A stretch of 64,000 bases of DNA from Clostridiales bacterium. GTDB lineage: Bacteria; Bacillota; Clostridia; Peptostreptococcales; Anaerovoracaceae. Position 1 is the stretch's first letter, and each line of letters starts with the position of its first letter. The stretch lies in the NCBI GenBank assembly GCA_015243575.1, contig CP042469.1, positions 930,001 to 994,000 of the forward strand. The letters run 5' to 3'. The notes beneath the pieces are model-generated. The model saw only the letters and a program-made list of their open reading frames with translations. It searched no databases and had not been told where the DNA came from. The position numbers were made by a program, and so were the translations under genes. Positions 17,746-25,491 of the stretch are shown one piece after another.

Positions 17746-18557
17746 GTATGAAAATGAGCGAACTGATTGCAGAGATCGAGATCATTGCACCCAGGGAGCT
17801 GGAAGAAGAATGGGACAACTGCGGAATGCAGATCAACATGGGTATCAAGGATGTCAACCGCGTTCTGGTTGCTCTGGAAGTCACAAAGGGAGTAATCGCT
17901 GAAGCCATTGAAAAGCGGATTGATTTTATTATTACACATCATCCCCTTATTTTTCATAAGATCGATGTGGTGGACAATAATAATATTACGGGAAATTATA
18001 TTATCGAGCTGATCAAGAGCGGTATTTCCGTATATTCGGCCCACACCACCTTCGATGATGCATTCGGTGGAAATAATGAGTATCTTGCTGAAATCATTGG
18101 ACTGACGAGAGTCAGAAAAATTAAAAATCTGCGACCTGCGGTAAAAGGGTTTGCTAAGGAATTTGTCATCGGCAAGATGGGAAATTTTGTAGAGCCTATC
18201 ACAATGGAAGAAACCTGCAAGCTCTTGGAAGACGTTTTGGGAATACATGGTGAGCTGAAGGCTGTGGGAGATCCTCGTAAGATCATAAAAACTGTGGGGC
18301 TTTGTACCGGATCAGGTGCCGATACCATGACTGCTGCCATTAAAAATGGTTGTGACTTGTTTATTACCGGGGATGTAAGGCATCATGAAGCGCAGATTGC
18401 GAAAGAAACAGGTATCTGCCTGATTGACGCAGGACATTACGGGACCGAGCGGATTTTTGCAGAAAACTTTGCCAACCTGCTTCGAAAAAATGTTGGATCA
18501 AAAATTAAAATAATAGAATCAGAAATTAATTCAAATCCATTCGCAAGTATGGTGTAG
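17742..18557 (+). CDS. yqfO: Nif3-like dinuclear metal centre protein (YqfO)
   Basis: A 271-residue member of the Nif3/DUF34 family, toroidal proteins with a two-metal site. ITHHPLIFHK supplies metal-binding histidines, VYSAHTTFD a further one, and DAGHYGTE the C-terminal His/Glu ligands. It lacks the extra PII-like insert of the longer 370-residue versions. The enzymatic role of the family is not settled. Translational overlap with trmK and the same order in Bacillus (sigA, yqfN, yqfO) support the call. In this genome the GH9 gene and the insertion sequence lie between rpoD and this pair. Confidence 0.9.
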   Translation: MSMKMSELIAEIEIIAPRELEEEWDNCGMQINMGIKDVNRVLVALEVTKGVIAEAIEKRIDFIITHHPLIFHKIDVVDNNNITGNYIIELIKSGISVYSAHTTFDDAFGGNNEYLAEIIGLTRVRKIKNLRPAVKGFAKEFVIGKMGNFVEPITMEETCKLLEDVLGIHGELKAVGDPRKIIKTVGLCTGSGADTMTAAIKNGCDLFITGDVRHHEAQIAKETGICLIDAGHYGTERIFAENFANLLRKNVGSKIKIIESEINSNPFASMV

Positions 18558-18622
18558 TGATTCTAGCAGTGCTGCAATGAAGCAAAAGCTGCAGCTCTGC
18601 AATTTTGAATCGAGATAACATG

Positions 18623-18651
18623 TTTACCAAATCAAATTTTTGTGTTATAAT
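18623..18651 (+). promoter_or_regulatory. rnpB promoter
   Basis: TTTACC (18623-18628), 17 bases, TATAAT (18646-18651) preceded by TGT as an extended -10. The predicted start falls at about 18658, at the first base of the RNase P RNA. Confidence 0.75.
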
Positions 18652-18657
18652 AATGAT

Positions 18658-19076
18658 GTGAGTAAGCCAGACAATCGCGGGGATGCTTAGATATCCACGA
18701 GGAAAGTCCGAGCTCCATAGGGCAAGGGTGCCAGATAACGTCTGGTGAAGGTGACTTTAAGGAAAGTGCAACAGAAACATACCGCCCACCAGCTAGTATC
18801 CTGTAACTCTTAAATGTTTTTAGGGGTTAGAGGGTACTAGCTGAGGCAAGGTTGAAATGGTGAGGTAAGAGCTCACCGGCAGCATGGTAACATACTGGCC
18901 GTGTAAACCCCACCCGGAGCAAGACCAAGTAGGGAGGCAATTGTTCTTCGGAGCAAGAGCCTGAAAGGCGGCTGCCCGTCGCTTCCCGGATGGTAGGTCG
19001 CTAGAGCGCACTGGTAACAGTGAGCGTAGATAGATGATTGTCTAATACAGAACTCGGCTTATAGACTTGCTCATGC
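18658..19076 (+). ncRNA. rnpB: RNase P RNA
   Basis: The catalytic RNA that trims tRNA 5' leaders. The conserved core is plain: GAGGAAAGTCCGAGCTCC after the 5' strand, ACAGAAACATACCGCC, AATGGTGAGGTAAGAGCTCACC, CCCACCCGGAGCAAGACCAAG, and the closing pairing of GTGAGTAAGCC at the 5' end with GGCTTATAGACTTGCTCAT at the 3' end. It has its own promoter. The last 53 bases are duplicated exactly at 34620-34672 because a mobile element used this 3' end as its target; the gene itself remains complete. Its terminator is now element-derived (imperfect CCGA...CATTG/CAATG...TCGG hairpin at 19085-19118). Confidence 0.96.
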
Positions 19077-19080
19077 CAAA
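19028..19080 (+). repeat. left attachment repeat (rnpB 3' end)
   Basis: These 53 bases, from AGATAGATGATTG to TCATGCCAAA, are identical to 34620-34672 in direct orientation. They include the 3' strand of the RNase P closing helix, so integration keeps a functional rnpB end on this side. Confidence 0.88.
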
Positions 19081-19162
19081 AAAGACCGAACCATTGTAAA
19101 ATCAATGTTTATCGGTTTAAAACTTCCTTTGATAGTACAAGTTTTTTGGATCAAAAATCAAG

Positions 19163-19192
19163 AGACTTGTTCTGCAAAAGGAGGTTTTTTTA
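19163..19192 (+). repeat. integrase-leader repeat, copy 1
   Basis: AGACTTGTT.TG.AAAAGG then AGGTTTTTTTA is shared, 28 of 30 bases, with 21212-21241, where it carries the ribosome binding site of the intact integrase. Here it leads into TTGGAAAAACTCG and a 19-codon stump that stops at 19250-19252. Confidence 0.75.
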
Positions 19193-19252
19193 TTGGAAAA
19201 ACTCGATAAAAATGGTAAAAAATATCACCATAAAAAGGGGCTAATTCTATAG
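19193..19252 (+). pseudogene. possible stump of a lost integrase gene
   Basis: A TTG-initiated 19-residue frame (MEKLDKNGKKYHHKKGLIL) lies at the same distance from the shared leader as the start of the intact integrase at 21242. It shows no clear homology by eye and is too short to assign alone; the call rests on position. Confidence 0.35.
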
Positions 19253-19409
19253 GAATAGACTATTTTTAATGATATAAAAAATGAGCAATTTAATAAATAT
19301 GGCAAAATTAGCTAAAGTTAATAAAATAAATGACGAAATATGGGAATAGAGTTTAATGATATTTACTATTAAACAGGAAGGAGCAGTGCTAACGAATATG
19401 ACTAGCGTT

Positions 19410-19435
19410 GAGCCAAGATTTGACTCTTTTTTTTT
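19410..19435 (+). terminator. hairpin plus T9 upstream of the bactofilin operon
   Basis: GAGCCAA (19410-19416) and TTGACTC (19420-19426) pair with one mismatch and are followed by nine T. It lies 71 bases before the first gene of the operon, with a possible alternative pairing AACG/CGTT just upstream. It may simply stop read-through from rnpB or act as an attenuator. Confidence 0.6.
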
Positions 19436-19505
19436 GTCTCTTTTTAGTATCAATTAGCAAAGGCATACGTTATAGTCACCGCTTAGGGCAGAATGGAGGA
19501 AATTA

Positions 19506-19823
19506 ATGAAGATACTGTCTGGATTTCGAATCGTGATGGATAATGGAACCTATGTGTACATAAATTCGTTTCAAGCGAAGCTAGTATTGGCAATCATCAC
19601 AATTGTATTATTAACATCAATGACATTTGGCACGGTATATTATGTAAAATTTAGTACCTACTCAGCAACAATTAACAATTATAAAGTAAAATTAGAGATT
19701 ACTGAAAAGCAGTTAGAAGAGGAAAAAAAAATAAATCAATCTAATCAGGAGCAGTTACAATCTTTGAAGAATTCTGTTGCAGAAGCAGAACAATTAATTA
19801 AGACATTAAAAGAAGGAGAATAA
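19506..19823 (+). CDS. small bitopic membrane protein with coiled coil
   Basis: A 105-residue protein with a short N-terminal part, one membrane segment (about residues 25-48, KLVLAIITIVLLTSMTFGTVYYV) and a long charged coiled coil (about 58-104, ITEKQLEEEKKINQSNQEQ). GGAGGAA lies six bases before the ATG. No family was recognised. It is the first of three closely spaced genes with a bactofilin and a wall-hydrolase-like protein, so a role as a membrane anchor or scaffold at the cell envelope is a reasonable inference. Confidence 0.75.
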   Translation: MKILSGFRIVMDNGTYVYINSFQAKLVLAIITIVLLTSMTFGTVYYVKFSTYSATINNYKVKLEITEKQLEEEKKINQSNQEQLQSLKNSVAEAEQLIKTLKEGE

Positions 19824-19827
19824 ATTA

Positions 19828-20208
19828 ATGAAGAGTTCCAAATATAGCTCAATTATGATAATTAGCCCAGAAAGCCTCATTGATGGAAGAATAATAGCAA
19901 AAGGTGATATTGAAATTCTCGGGAGAGTACAAATTTTAGAAGGTAACAGTACAAATAATCTTCTTGTTGTTGAATCGGGCGGAAACATCATCATTCACGG
20001 CGAAGTCGTTGGAGATGTAAAATGTGTAAAAAGTATTAGCATTTCGGGGAAACTGATCGGCAATATTGTCTCGGCTAAAGAGGTATTAATTAGCCCAACA
20101 GGAGTCGTCACAGGGAACATTTGTACGAATCGATTTAAGATTGCTGATGGGGGGCATTTTAAAGGTAATCTTGAGATTAGTGATGATATTAATGATATTG
20201 ATAAATGA
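19828..20208 (+). CDS. bactofilin (polymer-forming cytoskeletal protein)
   Basis: The 126-residue protein is almost entirely the bactofilin beta-helix: repeated short units with glycines and alternating hydrophobic residues, such as LIDGRIIAKGDIEILGRV, NIIIHGEVVGDV, ISISGKLIGNIVSAKEVLISPTGVVTGNI and HFKGNLEI. Bactofilins polymerise without nucleotide and recruit wall enzymes. Its ribosome binding site AGAAGGAGAA is inside the last codons of the preceding gene. Bactofilin genes are commonly next to peptidoglycan hydrolases, as here. Finding one inside an integrated element is unusual. Confidence 0.9.
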   Translation: MKSSKYSSIMIISPESLIDGRIIAKGDIEILGRVQILEGNSTNNLLVVESGGNIIIHGEVVGDVKCVKSISISGKLIGNIVSAKEVLISPTGVVTGNICTNRFKIADGGHFKGNLEISDDINDIDK

Positions 20209-20258
20209 TAACGAGAAAATACTGTCAATCAGAATAGGCAGGAGGTGTTTGTCAAGAA

Positions 20259-21053
20259 TTGAATAGATGCAGAACAAATTCGACGGGATTGTTTCATATC
20301 AGTAAATTCATGAAAATATATTTAGGAATGATTGCTTTTTTAATTATCTGTATGATGTTAGTTATTATCTTTAAGACTACTTCCTATCCAAAAGCAAAGT
20401 GTGATGTAGTTAATCATGATATGATTAGCACCGTAGAATCAATTGAAACTGACGAATTGCAAGCAAAGTTAGATGTTATGAATCAGAACCTTTCTACTAT
20501 GTTAAATAATAAGAAAAGGGAAGAACAGTTACTGAGGGACTACGAAAAAACTAAAGCTGCATATCTTGAAAAGACAATAACCCAAGGTGCATCCAGAAGT
20601 GGATATTTGGGTTTCAATTTAAAACAACCATCGGGATTGACAGCTGACATTATTAATAGTGTTCTTGATGAAACTCCACTTGAAGGACTGGGGGATGCTT
20701 ATATAAAAGCGGAAAAAGAAACCGGCGTAAGCGCATTATTCCTAATTGGAGTGTCTGTGAATGAATCTAAATGGGGAAACAGTAAATTTGCGAGAGAACG
20801 AAACAATATATTTGGATATAAAGCATATGATTCCGATACGGGTAAAGCAGAGTGGTTTTCAAGCAAAGAGGAGTGTATTCTCATTGTTGCTAAATACCTA
20901 AGTGAAAACTATCTTGTAGCTGATGGAAAATATTATAACGGGACGACATTACAAGCAGTGAACAAGCGATACGCAAGCGATGAATCCTGGTATCTAAAAG
21001 TAAACAATGTTATGGAAGTGATTGCTGCAATGATTCTGTTACAAGAGGGGTGA
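20259..21053 (+). CDS. membrane-anchored glucosaminidase-like peptidoglycan hydrolase
   Basis: A 264-residue protein with one membrane segment (about residues 18-41, IYLGMIAFLIICMMLVIIF), a coiled coil (about 60-110) and a C-terminal glucosaminidase domain (PF01832-type) with AEKETGVSALFLIGVSVNES, the candidate catalytic glutamate in NESKWG, NNIFGYKA and YLKVNNVM. It should cut glycan strands outside the membrane. The start is TTG at 20259, eleven bases after AGGAGGTG; the alternative ATG at 20310 has no ribosome binding site. Likely works with the bactofilin encoded upstream. Confidence 0.82.
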   Translation: MNRCRTNSTGLFHISKFMKIYLGMIAFLIICMMLVIIFKTTSYPKAKCDVVNHDMISTVESIETDELQAKLDVMNQNLSTMLNNKKREEQLLRDYEKTKAAYLEKTITQGASRSGYLGFNLKQPSGLTADIINSVLDETPLEGLGDAYIKAEKETGVSALFLIGVSVNESKWGNSKFARERNNIFGYKAYDSDTGKAEWFSSKEECILIVAKYLSENYLVADGKYYNGTTLQAVNKRYASDESWYLKVNNVMEVIAAMILLQEG

Positions 21054-21093
21054 TAGAAAAAATCAAACTGGATCATAATTTTGACGCCATACT

Positions 21094-21122
21094 ACAGTAC
21101 TCGGCTTATAGGCTTGCTCACA
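21094..21122 (+). repeat. degenerate middle attachment repeat (rnpB 3' end-like)
   Basis: ACAG.ACTCGGCTTATA followed by GGCTTGCTCA matches the rnpB end with only a few changes over about 29 bases. It lies 120 bases before the integrase start, the expected place for an attachment site, and divides the block into two elements. Confidence 0.8.
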
Positions 21123-21211
21123 TTTTTTTGCTTTTAAAATGTTGAAATATCAGCGTTTTCAAGCATCGAGCCTTCTTGAGCAGAACAAGTCCTTTTTGTT
21201 GAAAATTGGGT

Positions 21212-21241
21212 AGACTTGTTTTGTAAAAGGAGGTTTTTTTA
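21212..21241 (+). promoter_or_regulatory. integrase leader (repeat copy 2) with inverted repeat and ribosome binding site
   Basis: Carries AAAAGGAGG before the integrase start and matches 19163-19192 at 28 of 30 bases. AACAAGTC (21184-21191) and GACTTGTT (21213-21220) form an 8-bp inverted repeat that could be an integrase arm site or a regulatory hairpin. Confidence 0.65.
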
Positions 21242-22180
21242 ATGCAAAAAATCAAGTTGAAAATGGAGAAAGATGTCACAATCCGACAGGCTTATGAGGA
21301 GTTCATAAGAAGATGCAAGGTAAAGAACTACAGCCCGTACACACTCAAATACTATGAGAATAACATCAATGTTTTCGGGTTGTTCTGTGACTTGGATTCG
21401 CCTATAACAATTATTGATGAGGATTTAATCAATCAATACGTACTTCATCTTCAGGAACAGAACATCAAGGATTACACTGTATCCTCGTATATGAAGGCAA
21501 TCAGGGCGGTATTGTATTTCTTCATGCAGAAAGACTACATAGAGGATTTCAAGGTGACGATTCCAAAAGCAGATAGAGAATTGAAAGAAATTTATACAGA
21601 TACGGAGTTAAAAATTCTATTGAAGAAGCCTAACCTGAAAAAGAGCAGCTTTGTTGAATATAGAACATGGGTGATGATTAACTACCTGATTGCAACCGGG
21701 CAAAGATTGAAAAACTTGCAGTATTTAAAGGCGAAAGATTTGGATTTCGAAAATAAGGTTGTTAAACTGAGCCACACGAAGAACAGAAAGCAAACCTTAT
21801 TGCCTCTTAGCAACAGTATAATTGAAGTTCTTAGCGAATATCTGAAATACAGAAAGGGTAAGCCGGATGATTATGTGTTTTGCAAAATAACCGGGGAACA
21901 GCTTGGCAAAACCGGAATCGAACAGGCAATCGTTCATTACAGTCATAAAAGAGGAGTAGATAAAACATCGGTACATCTCTACAGGCACACTTATGCCAAG
22001 AAATACTTGCTGAATGGAGGCGATTTAGCCCGATTACAGCGACTTTTATGCCATGCAGATATCAGTACAACCAAAGACTATCTGAATCTTATCATTGATG
22101 ATTTACAGCTTGATTATGATAGTCTGAATCCGCATGAACAAATGACCAAGTACAACAAACGGCTTAACATAGCGAAATAA
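21242..22180 (+). CDS. tyrosine recombinase / integrase
   Basis: A 312-residue tyrosine recombinase. The N-terminal SAM-like domain (about residues 10-105) includes YSPYTLKYYENNINVF; the catalytic domain has the full set Arg155 (TGQRLKNL), Lys180 (SHTKNRK), His245-x-x-Arg248 (HLYRHTYAKK), His271 (CHADISTT) and Tyr280 (DYL). It should integrate and excise the element at the rnpB 3' end, since an rnpB-end-like site is 120 bases upstream. AAAAGGAGG precedes the ATG. No excisionase gene was recognised nearby. Confidence 0.92.
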   Translation: MQKIKLKMEKDVTIRQAYEEFIRRCKVKNYSPYTLKYYENNINVFGLFCDLDSPITIIDEDLINQYVLHLQEQNIKDYTVSSYMKAIRAVLYFFMQKDYIEDFKVTIPKADRELKEIYTDTELKILLKKPNLKKSSFVEYRTWVMINYLIATGQRLKNLQYLKAKDLDFENKVVKLSHTKNRKQTLLPLSNSIIEVLSEYLKYRKGKPDDYVFCKITGEQLGKTGIEQAIVHYSHKRGVDKTSVHLYRHTYAKKYLLNGGDLARLQRLLCHADISTTKDYLNLIIDDLQLDYDSLNPHEQMTKYNKRLNIAK

Positions 22181-22213
22181 TATAGCTTTTATAAATGCGA
22201 AGGAGAAAGATTA

Positions 22214-22444
22214 ATGAATAGTTACATACTTGATATAGAAAAACAGGGCTTAAACAGCTTATTTGAAGAGGTATTTGATTTGATGACTACCGGAACTATC
22301 ACGGCAACGAAGTGCAAGGCCGTCATGTGCAATATCATTGATGAAGATAAAGACGAGCCGGAAACGGAGCTTGAAGTATTCGTTGAGGGATGGCTTAGAA
22401 CGGTGAACAAACATTGTTGCAGTGATGAAGGAGCAAAAGCATGA
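22214..22444 (+). CDS. hypothetical protein, 76 residues
   Basis: A small acidic protein (LFEEVFDLMTTGTITATKCK, DEDKDEPETELEVF) preceded by AAGGAG ten bases before the ATG and overlapping the next small gene by four bases. No membrane segment or known motif. It lies in the operon-like run behind the integrase and may be a small regulatory protein of the element, but nothing in the sequence proves this. Confidence 0.65.
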   Translation: MNSYILDIEKQGLNSLFEEVFDLMTTGTITATKCKAVMCNIIDEDKDEPETELEVFVEGWLRTVNKHCCSDEGAKA

Positions 22445-22542
22445 CTATAGTGATAATTATCAAATTCCTGTTCTGGTCTACCATGATAATCGGTGCAGGA
22501 GGATGTCTCATCAACGAATTGGCAAGGCGTGGAAAGCTTTAA
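22441..22542 (+). CDS. 33-residue membrane microprotein
   Basis: ATG at 22441 overlaps the stop of the preceding gene (ATGA) and has AAGGAG seven bases upstream. The product MTIVIIIKFLFWSTMIIGAG plus a 13-residue basic tail (CLINELARRGKL) is one hydrophobic helix. A longer frame over the same bases (from 22422) has no good ribosome binding site, so this small gene is the better reading. Confidence 0.6.
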   Translation: MTIVIIIKFLFWSTMIIGAGGCLINELARRGKL

Positions 22543-22686
22543 AGGCCATTAATTACACTACTGATAAGCCCCTTAATAGACGATTTGGGCGACTTTTTCG
22601 GGTTGGGAAGGTAAGTCTTGGCAGAGTTTAAATAATCAGGTACGTTTTATTACTTGCATTGAGAATTTATACGGAGGAATGAACGA

Positions 22687-23070
22687 ATGAAGAAAATCTT
22701 TATTATAGCCGTTGTTGCTTTAACAGTACTTTTAACAGCGTGCGGAGGTGTAGACCAAGAGACACTTGATAGAGCGCAAGCCTTGGAGAATAGCCTTAAC
22801 ATTTACACAAATGATGTCGTTCTGAGCATTGATATTGATGATGATGAGCCAAATATCTTTACAGTAACAGTCGCTAATGATGCGTGGTATGATGCTCCTC
22901 TTCAGGACAAGCAGCACATTGCTGAGAGTATGCTTGATTCTATGACAGAATCAGCACGAGCAGAGGAATTAATCAGTGATTCAGGATATGTGTATCTGTA
23001 CATATACGACGAGTACGGCAATGAGATTGCTCAGAACGACGGCCCGGATGATATGGAGGTTATCCAGTAG
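22687..23070 (+). CDS. small lipoprotein
   Basis: The 127-residue product starts with a lipoprotein signal peptide: MKK, a hydrophobic core (IFIIAVVALTVLL) and lipobox LTAC with Cys19. The mature part is acidic with many Asp (DIDDDEPN, NDGPDDMEV) and no recognised domain. ACGGAGGA precedes the ATG. It would be fixed to the outer face of the membrane. Such lipoproteins on mobile elements sometimes serve exclusion or phage-superinfection roles; that is speculation here. Confidence 0.75.
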   Translation: MKKIFIIAVVALTVLLTACGGVDQETLDRAQALENSLNIYTNDVVLSIDIDDDEPNIFTVTVANDAWYDAPLQDKQHIAESMLDSMTESARAEELISDSGYVYLYIYDEYGNEIAQNDGPDDMEVIQ

Positions 23071-23085
23071 ATATATGAAAATGGA

Positions 23086-23115
23086 GAGGGTACTAAATAA
23101 GTATCCTCTTTGTTG
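23086..23115 (+). terminator. terminator after the lipoprotein gene
   Basis: GAGGGTACT (23086-23094) pairs with AGTATCCTC (23100-23108) across a 5-base loop and is followed by TTTGTTG. Confidence 0.7.
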
Positions 23116-23217
23116 TTGTAGACAGGGTATTAGCGTTGCTATGGCTTTACATAAAGCAAGGAAGCCAATATAATATTGTAAGCTGCCAATTATAATTAAA
23201 GAAAGAAAGCAAAAATT

Positions 23218-25038
23218 ATGGACATAACTGTAAAAAAAATTTTAGAGGAATTTGAAAAACACGCATCTGAAAAGGGCTTAAAGGATATTGATGAAAACCA
23301 TCGGAATGTTATAAGGCAAATGATAGAAGCCGTACTACTGACGGAAATTGACCAGATTACGGTAATTCCTGCAATGATGGGAATTGGTAAATCCACACTT
23401 ATCAAAGTATTGCTCGATTTTTTAAGCAATAAAGATAAGCGCTTTGGCGCTGTTGTAATAAAAGAACGGCTGGAGGACATGGATACTCTTAGGAAGGAAT
23501 TGGGATATTGGGAGGATGAGTATCTTGGTTTAGACAGTGTTTTTTCAATGAAGGGATATTCAAAGAATGATTGCCTTGAAGGATATTCAGTCTATGACCC
23601 TGCAAACTGTTCCAATTGCGAAAGGCGAAATTGCAGAGTAAAGAATAATCATAAGGAACAAGTGGGGTATCCTATTCTTGCTATCAGTCATCAGAGATTG
23701 TTTCTGTCATCGAACCCTGAAAGATGCTTAGAAGAATACTCCGAATGGAATAATCCTTATGATGGTAAGTGTAAACGAACGTACATATTCGTTGATGAAA
23801 AACCGAAATTTATGGAAATCAAGACGTTGAACAGAGATAATTTAGACCACTTTTTTAATTTCATTGAAAGCATAACAGGTGAAACAAATATGCTCACCAA
23901 GCTATCTGAGTTAAGACTTGAATTACATGAACTTTTCAAGATAAAACAAAACGGTCTGGTATCATTAACGGGGATTAATGCAGAAGAGGTCTTAAACCAT
24001 GCACATACAGTTTGGAGCAAGTATGACGGTAGTAATCCTTCGCTTTTAAAACTGATTGAATCATTTTTCATTAATGGTGGATACCGAACACATAATTTAA
24101 AGACAAACCAAGTATTGCTTAATATTCCACTCGTCACAGATTACAATTTCAATGGATTTAAAACCATTGTTTTTGATGGCACTGCAACGGATGATTTAGG
24201 CTATCCAGAGAAGTTCATTAAATTAGAAATACCTGATATCAGAGAATACCAGAACGTAACAATACACTGGTGTAATCGCATGAATCTATCAATCAATAGA
24301 CTTAGAAACTCAAACCTCGAAGTGATAAGACTACTGAAAGGTTCAATTCAGGAAATTGCATTGATGGGAAAGACTTTAATCGTATGCCATAATGAATATG
24401 AAAAAAATATCAGGAACATATTAAACGGTATTGAAAATATTGAAATTGACCATTTCAATAACTTAAAAGGAAAAAACTCGTACCGGGAATGTAGCAATGT
24501 AGTGTTTCTTGGCACTTTTCATAAACCTGACAACTATTACTTACAGAAGGCTCTGTATATTGATAAGGAAAAGGTTGATAATTTCGAAATGCCAAGGACA
24601 TCGGAAGGTAATGTCAGAGAATTTCCGGATGCGTTCGTAACAAGTGTTATGAAGAACGATAAGGAACTTGATTTATTACAGGACATTTTTCGAATTGCAA
24701 TTAGAGATATAAGTTTCAAAGGTGATGCTAATATATATCTATTCAATACAGACAAGGATATCATTGCGTACATGTCAAGCGTTTTAAAAGGTTGTACTGT
24801 GAAAGAATGGGAACCTTTTGAGAAGGAAGAGACATACAAAGATAAGTTTGTTTCGACACTTGTCCAAGCTCTTTGTATAGATGGAATTGAGAAGGTATCA
24901 ACTACAAAGCATCGAGAATTGGTTGGTTGTCAGAAGTCAATCTGGTCAAGATACGCTAATGATATTGATGTAATACTGGAGATGGCCTCACATGGAATCA
25001 TACGAACAGGAAACTCTTTTACGCTGAATGAACAGTGA
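23218..25038 (+). CDS. P-loop helicase-like protein with cysteine cluster
   Basis: A 606-residue protein. PAMMGIGKSTLIKVL near residues 53-67 is a Walker A motif, TYIFVDEKPKF a Walker B-like DExx box, VFDGTATDD resembles helicase motif III, and KGKNSYRECSNVVFLGTF lies where the last SF2 motifs would fall. CSNCERRNC is a possible zinc-binding cluster inserted between motifs I and II. This fits a DEAD-like helicase, possibly the replication protein of the element, since a noncoding region full of repeats follows directly. The ribosome binding site is weak (GAAAGAAAG). No exact family was recognised; a defence helicase is an alternative. Confidence 0.65.
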   Translation: MDITVKKILEEFEKHASEKGLKDIDENHRNVIRQMIEAVLLTEIDQITVIPAMMGIGKSTLIKVLLDFLSNKDKRFGAVVIKERLEDMDTLRKELGYWEDEYLGLDSVFSMKGYSKNDCLEGYSVYDPANCSNCERRNCRVKNNHKEQVGYPILAISHQRLFLSSNPERCLEEYSEWNNPYDGKCKRTYIFVDEKPKFMEIKTLNRDNLDHFFNFIESITGETNMLTKLSELRLELHELFKIKQNGLVSLTGINAEEVLNHAHTVWSKYDGSNPSLLKLIESFFINGGYRTHNLKTNQVLLNIPLVTDYNFNGFKTIVFDGTATDDLGYPEKFIKLEIPDIREYQNVTIHWCNRMNLSINRLRNSNLEVIRLLKGSIQEIALMGKTLIVCHNEYEKNIRNILNGIENIEIDHFNNLKGKNSYRECSNVVFLGTFHKPDNYYLQKALYIDKEKVDNFEMPRTSEGNVREFPDAFVTSVMKNDKELDLLQDIFRIAIRDISFKGDANIYLFNTDKDIIAYMSSVLKGCTVKEWEPFEKEETYKDKFVSTLVQALCIDGIEKVSTTKHRELVGCQKSIWSRYANDIDVILEMASHGIIRTGNSFTLNEQ

Positions 25039-25183
25039 GGGCTTCGCCCCCACACCCCCGGCTTTGCAGTGGTAGAATAATGATTATGTAAAACGTACAC
25101 ACACGTTATTAATAACTAAATAACTACAGTGTACGATTTCAGACTGACCATCTCAACCAGATATTGGTAAATTGCTTTTCAAA

Positions 25184-25212
25184 CTAACGTCTGAACATCG
25201 TGTTCAGAAGTT
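25184..25212 (+). repeat. 29-bp direct repeat with internal palindrome, copy 1
   Basis: CTAACGTCTGAACA then TCGTGTTCAGAAGTT is repeated exactly at 25447-25475. CTGAACA/TGTTCAG inside it is a perfect 7-bp inverted repeat, a typical form for a repressor operator or terminator-like hairpin. Confidence 0.85.
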
Positions 25213-25446
25213 GATGATAATAAAGTGTACCTATAACACAAGCTTGTTGTAGCTGTTGGTGGTGGTCTGTTTGGTGTGCTGCACACACCACCACCAACTT
25301 TAGGTTTAAATAGTAACTCAAAATACCATTCCCTTACAGCGATTGAGCGAAGCGAAAACGCAGGCTTTTGCGAAGCAAAACGCCATTGGATGGGGTTTGG
25401 AAGGAAGAGTATTAAAGTAAAATGAGTTGTCGGTCAATTCAAGATG

Positions 25447-25475
25447 CTAACGTCTGAACATCGTGTTCAGAAGTT
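25447..25475 (+). repeat. 29-bp direct repeat with internal palindrome, copy 2
   Basis: Identical to 25184-25212. This copy ends two bases before the AAAAGGAGGAG ribosome binding site of the next gene, so it is in the right place to control that gene. Confidence 0.85.
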
Positions 25476-25491
25476 AAAAGGAGGAGCGAAT

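Larger units (their letters stand above)
19081..21122. mobile_element. left rnpB-integrated element (about 2 kb), probably a remnant
   Basis: Bounded on the left by the exact rnpB-end repeat and on the right by a degenerate copy (21094-21122). Just inside the left end is a leader matching the one in front of the intact integrase of the next element, followed by a stump of reading frame, suggesting its own integrase was lost. Cargo: a membrane/coiled-coil protein, a bactofilin and a glucosaminidase-like protein. Confidence 0.6.
25039..25491. other. repeat-rich noncoding region, candidate origin of replication or transfer
   Basis: About 450 bases without a gene, packed with symmetry. CGTACAC near 25096 and GTGTACG near 25131 form inverted arms. 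GTTGGTGGTGGT (25255-25266) and ACCACCACCAAC (25287-25298) form a perfect 12-bp stem whose loop holds a second palindrome (GTGTGC-T-GCACAC). GCGAAGCGAAAACGC (25347-25361) recurs as GCGAAGCAAAACGC (25370-25383). A 29-bp repeat appears at both ends of the second half. Position beside the helicase-like gene suggests an origin; transcript-level regulation is an alternative. Confidence 0.55.

Noticed and set aside
18820-19011. Minus-strand open frame over rnpB, with a similar one at 33054-33272
   Set aside because: Both are antisense to RNase P RNA sequence. Their mutual similarity comes from the conserved RNA, not from a protein family.
22422-22631. 69-codon frame overlapping the 33-residue microprotein
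   Set aside because: Lacks a proper ribosome binding site, whereas the overlapping ATGA start at 22441 has one; the product is basic and low in structure.
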